Assembly: GCA_002347725.1 (NCBI GenBank)
Contig: DDXA01000003.1
Location: 569,199-628,971 of the forward strand
DNA: 59,773 nt
Source of the DNA: Actinobacteria bacterium UBA2272
GTDB lineage: Bacteria > Actinomycetota > Coriobacteriia > Anaerosomatales > Anaerosomataceae
Direction: 5' to 3'
Shown piece after piece: positions 43,459 to 51,958 of this stretch. Below the pieces are notes generated by a model that ran no database searches, was not told the DNA's origin, and worked only from the letters and a program-made list of their open reading frames with translations. The stretch's first letter is position 1. Each line of letters begins with the position of its first letter. Made by a program: the position numbers and the translations under genes.

Positions 43459-43477
43459 CGAACGTATGTTCAGGATA
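43459..43477 (-). promoter_or_regulatory. LexA (SOS) box overlapping the ruvCAB -10
   Basis: TGAACATACGTTCG at 43472-43459 (minus) matches the Gram-positive LexA consensus CGAACnnnnGTTCG at 9 of the 10 defined bases, and the core GAAC-N4-GTTC is perfect. It directly abuts a -10-like TATCCT (43477-43472). LexA binding here would block ruvCAB transcription until DNA damage. Confidence 0.8.
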
Positions 43478-43487
43478 GCGCGCGGCC

Positions 43488-43524
43488 CCGCACGCGTAAA
43501 GCGCCGCGCGGGCCCCGCGTGCGG
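43488..43524 (-). terminator. GC-rich hairpin between yebC and ruvC
   Basis: CCGCACGCG (43488-43496) pairs with CGCGTGCGG (43516-43524) around a 19-nt, partly self-pairing loop. No U-tract. Lies just past the yebC stop. Confidence 0.5.
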
Positions 43525-43540
43525 TTCGTTACCACCCGCG

Positions 43541-44299
43541 CTACTCGTCGAGCGCGGCTGCGATCTCGTCGGTCAGCTCCATCGTGTGGTACACGGTCTG
43601 GATGTCGTCGAGGTCCTCGAGCCTGTCGACCAGGCGAAGCACCTTCTTGGCGTCCTCGACCGACACGGTCGTGGTGTTCACCGGCTCCATCACCAGTTCA
43701 GCGCCCTTGACGGGAACGCCCGCGTCCTCAAGCGCGGCCTTCACGGCCATCATGTCGGACGGCGCGGTATAGACCACGAATCCCTCATCCAGGGTCTCCA
43801 TGTCCTCACCGCCTGCATCGGCCACGAGGAGCATGATCTCGTCCTCGTCGGGCGCACCCACACCGTCGATGGCGATCTCACCCCTGCGCTCGAACTGAAA
43901 GGCCACGGACCCGGTTGCGCCGAGATTGCCGCCCGCCCGCGTGAAGGCCGCCCTCACGTCGGCAGCCGTGCGGTTACGGTTGTCCGTGAGCGCCTCGAGG
44001 TAGAGCGCAACGCCTGCCGGTCCGTATCCCTCGTAGACGACCTCCTCGTACGCCGCCTCATCCGCGCCGGCGCCGAACGCCTTCTTGATGGCGACGTCGA
44101 TCTTGTCCTTCGGCAGGGAGTACGACTTCGCCTTGGCGATCGCCGCCGCGAGCGAGGCGTTGTTCTCCGGGTTCGGGTCGCCACCCGTCTTGGCCGCCAC
44201 GGTGATGATGCGCGTCAGTTTCGAGAACAGCGCGCCGCGCTTGGCATCGACCGCCGCCTTGCGATGCTTCGTGGTCGCCCACTTGGAGTGTCCGGACAT
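43541..44299 (-). CDS. yebC: YebC/PmpR family regulator
   Basis: A 252-aa protein of the YebC family: MSGHSKWATTKHRKAAVDAK, then FSKLTRIITVAAKTGGDPNP, GYGPAGVALYLEALTDNRNR and FERRGEIAIDGVGAPDEDE. Family members are DNA-binding regulators or help translate proline-rich motifs. It is 14 nt behind pdxT and ahead of ruvC, the conserved yebC-ruvC order. Confidence 0.96.
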   Translation of the reverse strand: MSGHSKWATTKHRKAAVDAKRGALFSKLTRIITVAAKTGGDPNPENNASLAAAIAKAKSYSLPKDKIDVAIKKAFGAGADEAAYEEVVYEGYGPAGVALYLEALTDNRNRTAADVRAAFTRAGGNLGATGSVAFQFERRGEIAIDGVGAPDEDEIMLLVADAGGEDMETLDEGFVVYTAPSDMMAVKAALEDAGVPVKGAELVMEPVNTTTVSVEDAKKVLRLVDRLEDLDDIQTVYHTMELTDEIAAALDE

Positions 44300-44313
44300 G
44301 TCGCGGTTCCCTT

Positions 44314-44892
44314 CTAACGTGCGCCGACGACGCGGTCGAGGAAGTACCGGTGCACACGGAGATCACCGGTCAGCTCAGGGTGGAAGGTCGTGGCCAGAAG
44401 ATCGCCCTCGCGCACCGCCACGATCAGGCCGCCATGACGGGCCAGCACCTCGATATCCTCGCCTACGGATTCGATGAGCGGCGCCCGGATGAAGACGCCA
44501 CGAAACGGCTCGCCCAGGTGAGCGATGTCGAGGTCGGTCTCGAACGAGTCCACCTGACGGCCGTACGCGTTTCTGCGTACGACGCTGTGCATGAGGCCGA
44601 GCGGCTCCTGATCACTGCTGGCATCCACGATATCGCTCGCGATGAGTATCGCGCCCGCGCACGTGCCCCAGACGGCCATCCCGTCGGCGTGACGGGCGCG
44701 GACAGCCTCGTAGAAGCCGTACGTGCGCATGAGTTTGGCGATCGCGGTGGACTCGCCACCCGGTATCACGAGGCCGTCGGTATCATCGAGCTGAGCGGGC
44801 AGCCGCACGGCCCGGACCGACGCGCCGAGCGCTTCGAAGGCGAGGATGTGCTCGCGAAACGCGCCCTGCAGCGCGAGGACGCCGACGCGCAC
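44314..44892 (-). CDS. pdxT: Pyridoxal 5'-phosphate synthase glutaminase subunit
   Basis: A 192-aa class I glutamine amidotransferase that feeds ammonia to PdxS. VGVLALQGAFREHILAFEAL, GGESTAIAKLMR, the catalytic Cys in WGTCAGAILIA and the His-x-Glu in TTFHPELTGD are present. GTG at 44892 starts 2 nt after the pdxS stop; a longer frame is a pdxS shadow. Confidence 0.96.
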   Translation of the reverse strand: MRVGVLALQGAFREHILAFEALGASVRAVRLPAQLDDTDGLVIPGGESTAIAKLMRTYGFYEAVRARHADGMAVWGTCAGAILIASDIVDASSDQEPLGLMHSVVRRNAYGRQVDSFETDLDIAHLGEPFRGVFIRAPLIESVGEDIEVLARHGGLIVAVREGDLLATTFHPELTGDLRVHRYFLDRVVGAR

Positions 44893-44894
44893 GT

Positions 44895-45788
<894 letters not shown>

Positions 45789-45857
45789 GGGATCCGATCG
45801 CTCCTCGGGATAGCAGGGACGGCGGAGCCATTCGGCCGCCGAACCAGTGACCTAGAG

Positions 45858-45886
45858 ATTCTACCCGCGCCCGCGGGTACGGACAA
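45858..45886 (-). promoter_or_regulatory. Sigma-A promoter of pdxST-yebC
   Basis: TTGTCC (45886-45881), 17-nt spacer, TAGAAT (45863-45858). The leader would be about 60 nt and contains GAGGAG. Confidence 0.75.
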
Positions 45887-45901
45887 CCGGCACGGGCGTG
45901 T

Positions 45902-46948
45902 CTACTGCATGGTGATATTGACGTCGGTGGCAACGACCTGGAACCAGGTGTTGCCCGGGCCCAGCTTGAGCTGCGTTCCGTCGGCGGCTTTGAACACCGG
46001 GGGAGCGTCTTTCGTGGCCTCCCACGTGCCATCGAAGCGCTGCCCGTCTCTGAACAGCGACATCCTGCCCGAACCGGCAAGCTCGATGTCGTAGGTGGCC
46101 GATCCCACCTTGTCGCGGCTCGACTGGGGGATGTAGCGGGCCCAGACCACCACGACGTTGCGCGCCGAGAGCTGCTTTCCCGCCAGTGCGTCGTTGTGAA
46201 CGTTCCCGTTGTTCCAGCGCAGGTAGGTGCCGGAGGCCTCGTCAAAACGCCACGTCACCCGGTTCGCCGTCGAGAACGGGATGTCTATCTCGGTCACCTG
46301 CTGCCCCTCGGCGACCGCACGGCGGGCGCGGTCGAACGCCAGTGGCTTGGGGTCGGCGGTCAGCGGCATGTTGCGGCGGCCTGCCTCGGCTCGCGCCTCC
46401 TCCAGGTGCAGGTACAGATTGTGCGGGGCCGACCGCTCACGGGAACGGTAGTAGGGCTTGCTCACGCCGGCGTCCTGGCTCAGGTTCTCGAGTCTGGCCC
46501 GCGCGACCGCGGAGTCCACCGAGTCGCTGCCTCCCGAGAAGACGAACAGGGCGCCGTACTGGGGCACGATCGTGATATCGGACAGGCGCGCGCTGCGCAC
46601 CGGACCGATCGGATCGGGGCTCTGGGAGTGGAACATCGCGTTGAAGCGGGAGATGCCGCCCTCGGCGATCGTCTCGTAGACCACGTCGGCCTGCTGCAAC
46701 CCGGACTGCGGACGCGCGGCAGGTGAGTTCTCTATCTTGACGGAGACGACGCGCTTCGCGATCGCCTCTTCGGACGGCGCGTCCAGGCCCGTGAGTGGCC
46801 AGCGCAGCGGTTCCGCCGGCTTCGGCACGGTCCGCTCGGCCTCGGCCGAGGGCCAGCCGGGTACGACCTCGGCGGTGGTGGAGCAGCCCGCCACGACTCC
46901 AACAAGGAGCACGGCGATGGCGGCGATGGCGATGCGGACGTGGGTCAT
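45902..46948 (-). CDS. DUF3048 (YerB-like) lipoprotein
   Basis: A 348-aa lipoprotein: signal IAIAAIAVLLVGVVAGC with lipidation expected at Cys22. The DUF3048 body has VVSVKIENSPAARPQSGLQQ, ADVVYETIAEGGISRFNAMF, IGPVRSARLSDITIVPQYGA and the C-terminal GTWEATKDAPPVF region. YerB-type proteins are surface lipoproteins of uncertain role. A monocistronic gene with its own promoter. Confidence 0.92.
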   Translation of the reverse strand: MTHVRIAIAAIAVLLVGVVAGCSTTAEVVPGWPSAEAERTVPKPAEPLRWPLTGLDAPSEEAIAKRVVSVKIENSPAARPQSGLQQADVVYETIAEGGISRFNAMFHSQSPDPIGPVRSARLSDITIVPQYGALFVFSGGSDSVDSAVARARLENLSQDAGVSKPYYRSRERSAPHNLYLHLEEARAEAGRRNMPLTADPKPLAFDRARRAVAEGQQVTEIDIPFSTANRVTWRFDEASGTYLRWNNGNVHNDALAGKQLSARNVVVVWARYIPQSSRDKVGSATYDIELAGSGRMSLFRDGQRFDGTWEATKDAPPVFKAADGTQLKLGPGNTWFQVVATDVNITMQ

Positions 46949-46975
46949 TGGTGTGTCCTCCTTCGGTCCCCGACA

Positions 46976-47004
46976 AGGATAGGGACGGACGCCAGGGGGG
47001 TCAA
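46976..47004 (-). promoter_or_regulatory. Sigma-A promoter of the DUF3048 lipoprotein gene
   Basis: TTGACC (47004-46999), 17-nt spacer, TATCCT (46981-46976), then a leader of about 20 nt with GGAGGA before the ATG. Confidence 0.75.
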
Positions 47005-47029
47005 TGCACGAACGTGGACCGTCGACAAG

Positions 47030-47060
47030 CCGACAGGAACGTCCGAACAGCGGCTACAAT
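47030..47060 (+). promoter_or_regulatory. Promoter of the small Cys-rich gene
   Basis: TACAAT at 47055-47060 is a strong -10. CCGACA at 47030-47035 is the best -35 but 19 nt away. Divergent from the DUF3048 promoter. Confidence 0.5.
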
Positions 47061-47086
47061 AGGGGCGGACCGATACGGAGGCCCGC

Positions 47087-47299
47087 GTGACGTGCACGCT
47101 CCTACATGTGGTGGAGACGCAGGACCAGCGACCGTACGACGACCCTGACGTGAAGGATGTCGTCGGAGCGATGCCGCAGTTCTACTGCGCCTACTGCAAC
47201 CCGATCAAGCGGTTGCGACCCGGAGAGGCGATGAAGTGCCTCACGCGCAACGAGCCGTGCTGGATGCCGGCCGACCGGATCTGCGCCGATCGGGCGTGA
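47087..47299 (+). CDS. Small cysteine-rich protein, 70 aa
   Basis: I do not recognise this protein. GTG start at 47087 has GGAGG 5 nt upstream and a TACAAT -10 further up, so expression is likely. It holds CAYC in the middle and three more Cys (KC, PC, IC) near the end, preceded by an acidic stretch; a small zinc- or Fe-S-binding fold is plausible. It stands alone, convergent to lgt and sharing a terminator with it. Confidence 0.6.
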   Translation: MTCTLLHVVETQDQRPYDDPDVKDVVGAMPQFYCAYCNPIKRLRPGEAMKCLTRNEPCWMPADRICADRA

Positions 47300-47311
47300 G
47301 ACCGCCCGATC
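47288..47311. terminator. Bidirectional hairpin between the Cys-rich gene and lgt
   Basis: GATCGGGCG (47288-47296) pairs with CGCCCGATC (47303-47311) around a 6-nt loop. The hairpin carries the stop codon of the plus gene in the loop and touches the lgt stop. Confidence 0.65.
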
Positions 47312-48128
47312 AGGCGTCTGTATCCTCGGGCCGACCCTCGGCCGCCGCCTGAGTCGCACGCCACACGAGCCAACCGCCGAGCAGGACCATCGGCACACTC
47401 AGCAGCTGGCCCATGGTGAACGAACCGGCGATGAAGCCCAACTGCACGTCGGGCTCACGAAACAACTCAACGACGATGCGGAAGACACCGTAGAGCGCGA
47501 GCAGCGTCCCGATCATGAAACCATCACCGCGTTTCTTGCGCGAGAGCACGAAGAGCACGGCGAACAGCACGAGTCCCTCGAGTCCCGCCTCGTACAGTTG
47601 TGAGGGGTGCCTCGGCGCGCCCCCCGGAGCCGATGGGAAGACCACGCCCCATGGCGCATCGGTCACCCGACCCCACAACTCGCCGTTGATGAAGTTGGCG
47701 ACGCGGCCGAAGAAGAGCCCCGCAGGCGCTCCGACCGAGCCGAGGTCATAGAGGCGCAGAAGCGCGATGCCTTTGCGGCGCGCGATAAAGACCCCGGCCA
47801 GCATGATGCCCACCAGCCCGCCGTGAAACGACATGCCACCGTCCCAGAACGCGAAGACCGAGGCGGGGTCGCGCCAGTAGCCTCCGACGCCGTAGAAGAG
47901 GACGTAGCCGAGACGCGCGCCGACCACGAGTCCGATCACGCCTGCCAGGACGGTGTCGAGCAGATCATCGTCGGTCAGCCCGACGGCCCATCGCCGGTTG
48001 AGTGAGCGAAACACGAGCGCGGCCACAACGAAGCCTGCGACGTAGGCCAGGCCGTACCATCGGACCTCGAACGGTCCGAGCGCGAGGGCCACGGGGTCGA
48101 TCGCCGGAAACGCCAGAGCGGCCATCAC
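47310..48128 (-). CDS. lgt: Prolipoprotein diacylglyceryl transferase
   Basis: A 272-aa membrane enzyme that adds diacylglycerol to the lipobox Cys of prolipoproteins. VRWYGLAYVAGF, GGMSFHGGLVGIMLAG, the signature GLFFGRVANFINGELWGRVT and the terminal VELFREPDVQLG are present. Starts with GTG at 48128 (GTGA overlap with htpX) or ATG at 48125. Confidence 0.97.
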   Translation of the reverse strand: MMAALAFPAIDPVALALGPFEVRWYGLAYVAGFVVAALVFRSLNRRWAVGLTDDDLLDTVLAGVIGLVVGARLGYVLFYGVGGYWRDPASVFAFWDGGMSFHGGLVGIMLAGVFIARRKGIALLRLYDLGSVGAPAGLFFGRVANFINGELWGRVTDAPWGVVFPSAPGGAPRHPSQLYEAGLEGLVLFAVLFVLSRKKRGDGFMIGTLLALYGVFRIVVELFREPDVQLGFIAGSFTMGQLLSVPMVLLGGWLVWRATQAAAEGRPEDTDA

Positions 48129-49012
48129 ATGGCCTCGAGCAGGGCGACGCGCTCCTCGATGGGCGGATGCGTGTTGAACAGCGCGTTCATGCCCCTGCGC
48201 CGATGCTTGAGCGGGTTGGCGATGTACAGCGACTCGGTGGCCTTGTTCGCACTTCGCAACTCATGCGGATCGGCCGAGATCTTCCGTAGGGCGCTCGCAA
48301 GACCTGGCGGGTAGCGCGTCAGAAGTGCAGCGCTCGCATCGGCGAGGAACTCGCGCCTGCGCGAGATAGCCATCTGGATGAGCACCGCGACGACCGGCGC
48401 GAGCAGAGCCAGCACGATCGCCACCACCATCATGATCGCGCCGAACTGGCCATTCTCACTGCTGCGCCGCCTGCCGCCGCCCCACCAGAAGCTGCGCAGC
48501 ATCCACTCCGAGACGAGCGTGACCGAACCGGCCAGCACGGCGGCGAGCGTCTGCACGAGCGTGTCGTAGTTCTTGATATGCGAAAGCTCGTGCGCGATCA
48601 CGCCCTCGAGCTCTTGCCGACTCATCATCTGGACGAGACCGGTAGTGACCGCCACCGCACCGTGCTCGGGGTTGCGCCCTGTGGCGAACGCGTTGGGCGC
48701 CGGATCGTCGATCACGTACGCCTTGGGCACCGGCAGACCGGCAGCGATCGCCAGTCCCTCGATCGTGTTGACAAGGTATGGCTCGATATCCCGGTCGACC
48801 GGACGCGCGCGGCTGATCGAGAGCACGATCTTGTCCGAGTACCAGTACGAGCCCCAGGCCATCACGAACGCCACGGCGAGCGCGGCCACCAGACCGAGGT
48901 AGCCCCACTCGGTGGCCTGCCCGAACACGTAGCCGATGAGCGCGACGAGGAGCACGAACACCACGATGAGTGCCGTGCTCCTCAGCTTGTTGGCGGTTAT
49001 CTGATCGTACAC
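48125..49012 (-). CDS. htpX: Membrane zinc metalloprotease HtpX (M48)
   Basis: A 295-aa protease for membrane protein quality control. Two N-terminal transmembrane segments, then the zinc site HELSH at 141-145 (AHELSHIKNYDTLVQTLAAV), two further hydrophobic segments, the third ligand in RRREFLADASAALLTRYPPG, and GMNALFNTHPPIEERVALLE. Four nt behind lemA; lemA-htpX is a common pair. Confidence 0.96.
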   Translation of the reverse strand: MYDQITANKLRSTALIVVFVLLVALIGYVFGQATEWGYLGLVAALAVAFVMAWGSYWYSDKIVLSISRARPVDRDIEPYLVNTIEGLAIAAGLPVPKAYVIDDPAPNAFATGRNPEHGAVAVTTGLVQMMSRQELEGVIAHELSHIKNYDTLVQTLAAVLAGSVTLVSEWMLRSFWWGGGRRRSSENGQFGAIMMVVAIVLALLAPVVAVLIQMAISRRREFLADASAALLTRYPPGLASALRKISADPHELRSANKATESLYIANPLKHRRRGMNALFNTHPPIEERVALLEAM

Positions 49013-49016
49013 GGCG

Positions 49017-49580
49017 TCAGAACTGGACCTTGACCGGCTCGGCGGCAGCCTCTTCGATCTCGAAGTAGTCTCGCTGCGTGAATCCGAACATCCCCGCCAG
49101 AACGTTGGACGGGAACGTCTGGGTCGCCGTGTTGTAGCTCATGACCGAGTCGTTGTAGAACTGCCGCGCGTAGGCGATCTTCGATTCCGTGCCCGAGAGC
49201 TCCTCCTGGAGCATCATGAAGTTTTGGTTCGCCTTGAGATCCGGGTACGCCTCGGCAACCGCGAACAGGCTCTTCAGCGTCGAACTGAGCATGTTCTCGG
49301 CCTCACTGTGCTCGGCCACGGTCTCGGCGCTCATTGCCGCGGTGCGCGCGGCAGTGACGGCCTCGAACGCCTCGCGCTCGTGAGCAGCGTACGCCTTGAC
49401 GGTCTCAACGAGGTTGGGGATGAGGTCGTAGCGGCGGCGGAGTTGCACGTCGATCTGCGACCATGCGTTGTCGACGCGGTTGCGAAGCGTGACCAGGCGG
49501 TTATAGATGCCGATGACCGCAGCGGCGACCACCACTACCAGCAATCCGACCGCCCCTATGCAGGGAAGGATCCAGCCCAT
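49017..49580 (-). CDS. lemA: LemA family protein
   Basis: A 187-aa protein with one N-terminal transmembrane segment (IGAVGLLVVVVAAAVIGIYN) and the LemA helical core (LVTLRNRVDNAWSQIDVQLR, then RRYDLIPNLVETVKAYAAHE and TFPSNVLAGMFGFTQRDYFE). LemA proteins are coiled-coil membrane proteins of uncertain function, usually linked to htpX or TPM proteins. AGGAGG precedes the ATG. Confidence 0.93.
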   Translation of the reverse strand: MGWILPCIGAVGLLVVVVAAAVIGIYNRLVTLRNRVDNAWSQIDVQLRRRYDLIPNLVETVKAYAAHEREAFEAVTAARTAAMSAETVAEHSEAENMLSSTLKSLFAVAEAYPDLKANQNFMMLQEELSGTESKIAYARQFYNDSVMSYNTATQTFPSNVLAGMFGFTQRDYFEIEEAAAEPVKVQF

Positions 49581-49600
49581 CGAGTTCCTCCTTCGTATGC

Positions 49601-49618
49601 CGTCGGCATATGCCGACG
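49601..49618. promoter_or_regulatory. Perfect 18-bp palindrome in the lemA/rhomboid divergent region
   Basis: CGTCGGCATATGCCGACG. It lies 21 nt upstream of the lemA ATG and past a possible -10 TATCTT (49637-49632), so a repressor bound here could act on lemA-htpX-lgt. It could also form a hairpin in the leader RNA. Confidence 0.5.
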
Positions 49619-49727
49619 TGTGCTCCTACCCAAGATACCCCAACGCACGGGTTGCCTGCGCCCGTGCGCTACACTCATTCGGACCGCGTGCGCCAGCTCC
49701 GTTCGATGCCGACCGCCGAAGGTGCGC

Positions 49728-50411
49728 ATGATCCCCATCCGAGACGAGAACCCGACCCGGCGCTTCCCTTGGCTGACGATGCTGTTGATCGTCGTCAACG
49801 GAGCGGTCTTCGCGTACGAACTGAGTCTGGGACCTGTCGCGCTCCAGGAGTTCTGGATGCGCTGGTCGGTCGTCCCCTCGCGCCTCCTGGCCGATCCGTT
49901 CTCGCCTGCCGAGTTGCTCACACCGTTCACTGCCATGTTCATGCACGCCGGATGGGTCCACGTCATCGGCAACATGCTCTACCTGTGGATCTTCGGCAAC
50001 AACATCGAGGACCGGTTCGGACCGCTCGGCTTCGGCATCTTCTACCTGGTGTGCGGGCTGGCTGCTGCCGCCGCACAGACCCTCGCCTCACCCCAATCGG
50101 CCCTGCCGATGCTCGGCGCGAGCGGCGCGGTAGCCGGTGTGCTCGGCGCCTATCTGCTGCTCTACCCCGGCGCCACTGTGATCACGGTCATCCCGATCTT
50201 CATCTTCATCGAGGTGGCGCGCATACCGGCGTTCCTCGTCATCGGGTTCTGGTTCATCCTCCAGCTGGGCAGCGGCCTGGCCTCGCTCGGCGCAGCGACG
50301 GCGGAGGCCGGGGGCGTCGCATGGTTTGCGCACATCGGCGGGTTCGTGGCCGGACTCGCTCTCACGGCGCCCGTAGCGATAGCCGGACGGCGTCGCAGGA
50401 TCCGGCGTTAG
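49728..50411 (+). CDS. Rhomboid family intramembrane serine protease
   Basis: A 227-aa protein with six transmembrane segments. The dyad is Ser132 (GASGAVAG) and His202 (AHIGGFVAG), with the oxyanion-side His78 and Asn82 in HVIGNMLYLW. It fits the bacterial GlpG/GluP-like group. ATG at 49728 has GAAGG 5 nt upstream. The stop overlaps the stop of the convergent gene (TTAG). Confidence 0.93.
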   Translation: MIPIRDENPTRRFPWLTMLLIVVNGAVFAYELSLGPVALQEFWMRWSVVPSRLLADPFSPAELLTPFTAMFMHAGWVHVIGNMLYLWIFGNNIEDRFGPLGFGIFYLVCGLAAAAAQTLASPQSALPMLGASGAVAGVLGAYLLLYPGATVITVIPIFIFIEVARIPAFLVIGFWFILQLGSGLASLGAATAEAGGVAWFAHIGGFVAGLALTAPVAIAGRRRRIRR

Positions 50412-50821
50412 CCGCCCGGTTTCTCGATCTCGGCGAGCAGGTCCTCCACGGACTCGATCCCGGCGAGCTGCCGACGGAAGTACTCGCAGTAGGGCTCGCC
50501 CGCACGCTCGCGCAACATGCGTTCGTTCGCCTCTCTCGCCTCGGTCTCGCGATCCGCTGCCGAGCGGCCGTCGACACCGTGACTCTCGACGGAGGCAACG
50601 GCGTCACGTGCATCGTCCCCGAGTTCCTCGGCATGACGGGCGAGTTCCATCGCGGCAAGCATGAGGTTCGGCACGTGGAGCGCGGCCCTCAGTGTCGAGC
50701 CGCAGTGAGGACACTCGAAGACGACCTCCACTGACTCGGGACCCCGGAACACCACCGCCGAGATGTCCTCGAGCCCGAGGTCGATACGCCCGTCGTTCGG
50801 ACATAGGAGCGTGAACTCCAC
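50408..50821 (-). CDS. Zinc-ribbon-like protein of unknown function
   Basis: A 137-aa protein. Cys pairs CPNDG (residues 7-11) and CPHCG in the first half form a likely zinc site, then a helical region with acidic residues and LAAMELARHAEELG. The GTG at 50821 has GGAGG 8 nt upstream; a longer frame to 50941 crosses the divergent azlC promoter. Function unknown. Confidence 0.7.
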   Translation of the reverse strand: MEFTLLCPNDGRIDLGLEDISAVVFRGPESVEVVFECPHCGSTLRAALHVPNLMLAAMELARHAEELGDDARDAVASVESHGVDGRSAADRETEAREANERMLRERAGEPYCEYFRRQLAGIESVEDLLAEIEKPGG

Positions 50822-50849
50822 GTCTCTCGCCTCCTCGACACCTGGTGCT

Positions 50850-50855
50850 ATTGTA
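50850..50855 (-). promoter_or_regulatory. -10 element of the zinc-ribbon-like gene
   Basis: TACAAT on the minus strand, start site near 50843, leader of about 22 nt holding the ribosome site. -35 unclear. Confidence 0.45.
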
Positions 50856-50880
50856 CCCCGGATCGTCACGTCGGCTGTGT

Positions 50881-50886
50881 TAGTAT
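50881..50886 (+). promoter_or_regulatory. -10 element placed for a leaderless azlC mRNA
   Basis: TAGTAT lies exactly 6 nt before the azlC ATG. The spacer CGCCGC has no ribosome site. -35 unclear. Confidence 0.5.
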
Positions 50887-50892
50887 CGCCGC

Positions 50893-51600
50893 ATGCCGAC
50901 GACCGGAAGTAAGCAAGCGCCGTGCCCGCCTCGTCGGGCACGCTTTGCGCGGGGCCTCAAGTTGGGGCTCCCGATCCTCCTGGGTTACATGCCTGTCGGA
51001 GCGGCATTCGGGATCGTCGCACGGGACCTGGGCTTCACTCCCCTGCAGGCGGTGACGTGCTCCGCTACCGCGCTTGCCGGTGCGGGACAGTTCATCGGCC
51101 TGGCCCTCATGAAGTCCGGCGCCACCGCGCTCACCGTCGTGGCGGCGACCAGTGTGGTGAACCTCCGGTACGTGCTATTCGGCGCCGCAATGTCGCCTCA
51201 TGTGTCGCGCGTGCCGCTCGGGGGACAGGCGATTCTGGCCTTCACACTCACAGACGAGACGTTCGCGGTGAACATCGATGACAACCGCCGCGGTAACGCC
51301 GATGCATTCTCGATGGCCGGTGTGGGTGCCATCGCCTGGGTCGGCTGGGTCTCCGGCACCGCACTCGGCGCGCTGACGGCCGGACTGATCGGCGACCCGA
51401 GCGCCTGGGGCGTGCAGTTCGCGATGCCTGCGATGTTCTCGGCGTTGCTGGTAGCACAGGCCGAAGACCGCCGGCACGTCGTGATCGGAGCCGTGGCAGC
51501 CGCCCTCGCGATCCTTCTGATGCTCACGCTACCCGCCGACTGGTACGTACTCGTCACGCCGGTACTCGCCGCCACCCTCGCGGCGGTGGTCTACCGATGA
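50893..51600 (+). CDS. azlC: AzlC-type branched-chain amino acid exporter, large subunit
   Basis: A 235-aa membrane protein of the LIV-E/AzlC family. A basic N-terminus precedes LKLGLPILLGYMPVGAAFGI, CSATALAGAGQFIGLALMKS and VNLRYVLFGAAMSPHV. With AzlD it exports branched-chain amino acids or related compounds. Four-nt overlap with azlD. Confidence 0.93.
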   Translation: MPTTGSKQAPCPPRRARFARGLKLGLPILLGYMPVGAAFGIVARDLGFTPLQAVTCSATALAGAGQFIGLALMKSGATALTVVAATSVVNLRYVLFGAAMSPHVSRVPLGGQAILAFTLTDETFAVNIDDNRRGNADAFSMAGVGAIAWVGWVSGTALGALTAGLIGDPSAWGVQFAMPAMFSALLVAQAEDRRHVVIGAVAAALAILLMLTLPADWYVLVTPVLAATLAAVVYR

Positions 51601-51923
51601 GTGCGACCTACATCTGGACCGTCGTGATCGGCATGGCCGTCGCCAACTTCGTCGTCCGCTTTCCGCCGATCGCCGTGCTGTCCCGGGTGGCCTTGCCCGG
51701 CTGGCTTCGACGGTGGCTGTCGTTCATCCCGGTGTCAGTCATGGCGACGCTCGTGATCGGCGCGGTCGTACGACCGGATGGCGTGTGGCTCCCCCCGGCA
51801 CACAACCCGTACCTGCTCGCCTCGCTTGCCACCGGAGCCATCTACTGGCGATCTCGCAGCTTCGTCGGCGCGACGATCGCCGGCGTGCTGCTCTTTGTGG
51901 CGCTCCGCGCGGCGGTGGGCTAG
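51597..51923 (+). CDS. azlD: AzlD-type branched-chain amino acid exporter, small subunit
   Basis: A 108-aa partner of AzlC with four transmembrane segments (VVIGMAVANFVVRFPPIAV, LSFIPVSVMATLVIGAVVR). Starts in an ATGA overlap. Confidence 0.9.
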   Translation: MSATYIWTVVIGMAVANFVVRFPPIAVLSRVALPGWLRRWLSFIPVSVMATLVIGAVVRPDGVWLPPAHNPYLLASLATGAIYWRSRSFVGATIAGVLLFVALRAAVG

Positions 51924-51958
51924 ACTCGCGGGGCACACCACCGCTCACGGGAGGATCA

